Below, piece by piece: positions 63,396-64,000 of a stretch of 64,000 nt of DNA. The notes under the pieces are model-generated. The model had not been told where the DNA came from, ran no database searches, and worked only from the letters and a program-made list of their open reading frames with translations. Origin of the DNA: Closterium sp. NIES-65 (taxonomy: Eukaryota; Streptophyta; Zygnematophyceae; Desmidiales; Closteriaceae); contig CANXME010002058.1 in assembly GCA_948144175.1 (NCBI GenBank), positions 112,501-176,500 of the forward strand, read 5' to 3'. Within the stretch, counting starts at the first letter, position 1. Each line of letters begins with the position of its first letter. A program made the position numbers and the translations under genes.

Positions 63396-64000
63396 ATGCA
63401 GCCCCAGCGACGCCGGCGTGAGTCCCTCACGCCGCAGCAGCTGCGTGAGTGGTACGCTGGTTTGGGCTGTAGGGGTGGCGACGCTACTCCTACTACCACT
63501 CCTGCTGCTTCTACTCGTGGTGGCGGCCAGATGTAGCTCCCGCGACCCTCTCGCGTGTCTCTCACGCCTCGCCAGCTTCGTGAGTGGTACGCTCAGAGTG
63601 GAGGGTCTCTTAGTGCTGTTCGCTGCTCTTACGTGATTCGCACTGGTACTCGGACTGGTCAGCCTTGTGGGACACGTAGTCATACACCATCCCGCTGCTT
63701 CGCCCGTCTGAGCGACGCCTGGCGTACCGTGTTTGGCGACGAGGCTGAGCTTCCCGACTGGGTGGAGTTGCTTAGGCAGAGGGTAGATATATATGCTCTT
63801 GACTATGATGCTATTCTCACTGCCATGTATGCATTGCCTACTAGTGCTGACCGTGCAGGTCACCTGTGCGTCCCGCCTGACCCAGGTATAGGACCTGCTG
63901 CTCTAGCTACTGGTGAGGCTGCTGCTCTGGGTGCTAGTGAGTCTCCTGCTCCAGGTACAGGTGCGGCTGCTGCTCTAGGTGCTAGTGAGTCTGCTTCCTC
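63396..64000 (+). pseudogene. Element G gag segment (partial, one stop)
   Basis: From ATG 63396 (MQPQRRRRESLTPQQLREWY) the frame meets TAG at 63534 and is then open to the window end. It has two LREWY copies: TPQQLREWYAGLG and, after the stop, TPRQLREWYAQSGG. Next is CSYVIRTGTRTGQPCGTRSH...C, the family's Cys-His motif with one extra residue before His. Then come RLSDAWRTVFGDEAELPDW, YALDYDAILTAMYAL and Ala/Gly/Ser repeats (GEAAALGASES), as before protease in the other members. Both ATG and the frame upstream are uncertain, because the usual gag start is missing. Confidence 0.75.

Larger units (their letters stand above)
62009..64000 (+). mobile_element. Copia element G, 5' part (continues past the window)
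   Basis: A plus-strand element of the A-G family inserted in the last exon of the hAT gene. The 5 bases before it are GAGGC. The 5' LTR (62009-62141), primer site, leader and a gag segment lie in the window. The N-terminal half of gag, from MATPSV to the poly-Gly tract, is absent: the leader runs straight into LREWY-type sequence, so G is internally deleted or a distinct subfamily. Confidence 0.88.

Overview
The window looks like nuclear DNA of a land plant or streptophyte green alga. The grounds are the many Ty1/copia LTR retrotransposons, a Ty3-type gag relic, a hAT transposase gene with four GT-AG introns, a hAT-type MITE, GC-rich coding DNA beside AT-rich host spacer, and stop-codon lesions that fit deamination at CG and CHG sites. 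The species cannot be named from the sequence. I see no bacterial operon, tRNA, rRNA or CRISPR array, and no intact host gene. About 85-90% of the window is transposon.

Layout. 1-3350: relics of a copia gag (+), a Ty3-type gag (-), and two short minus-strand LTRs. 3351-19712: copia element A (+, TSD AGTCC), itself inserted in one of those LTRs. A carries two nested elements: a 1.86-kb non-autonomous element in its 5' LTR (3449-5307, TSD CTTGC) and a copia element of another lineage, T, in its pol (10253-16783, minus). 20127-40905: copia element B (+), split by element C (22592-29959, minus) and, in its 3' LTR, by element D (33514-40818, +, TSD GTAGC). D has an uninterrupted 1992-residue gag-pol. 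40906-42583: AT-rich host DNA with a hAT MITE (TSD GTTGAGGC). 42584-50124: copia E (minus, TSD ACTTC), whose gag-pol has only two stops. 50125-50727: host spacer. 50728-58019: copia F (+, TSD GTGTG). 58020-62008: host DNA with a repeat, a solo LTR (TSD TTCAT) and the hAT transposase gene. 62009-64000: 5' part of copia G, inserted in the end of the hAT gene.

Elements A, B, C, D, E, F and G form one family. They have LTRs of only about 125-136 bp, a Met-tRNA-like primer site followed by a small covarying hairpin and a GGGCCCACC box, and a long leader made of two GC-rich tandem arrays. Gag carries a poly-Gly tract and an atypical C-x13-C-x3-H-x4-C motif where a zinc knuckle would be expected. 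A short LREWY motif occurs in gag and, in those that retain the IN-RT linker, again there. Protease, integrase, RT and RNase H follow in copia order. The three best-preserved elements have each lost one catalytic residue: integrase Asp to Asn in D, protease Asp to Glu in E, RT YVDD to YVGD in T. None is clearly autonomous.

All coordinates, alignments and mismatch counts were made by eye. Family names rest on recognised motifs and no database search was run.
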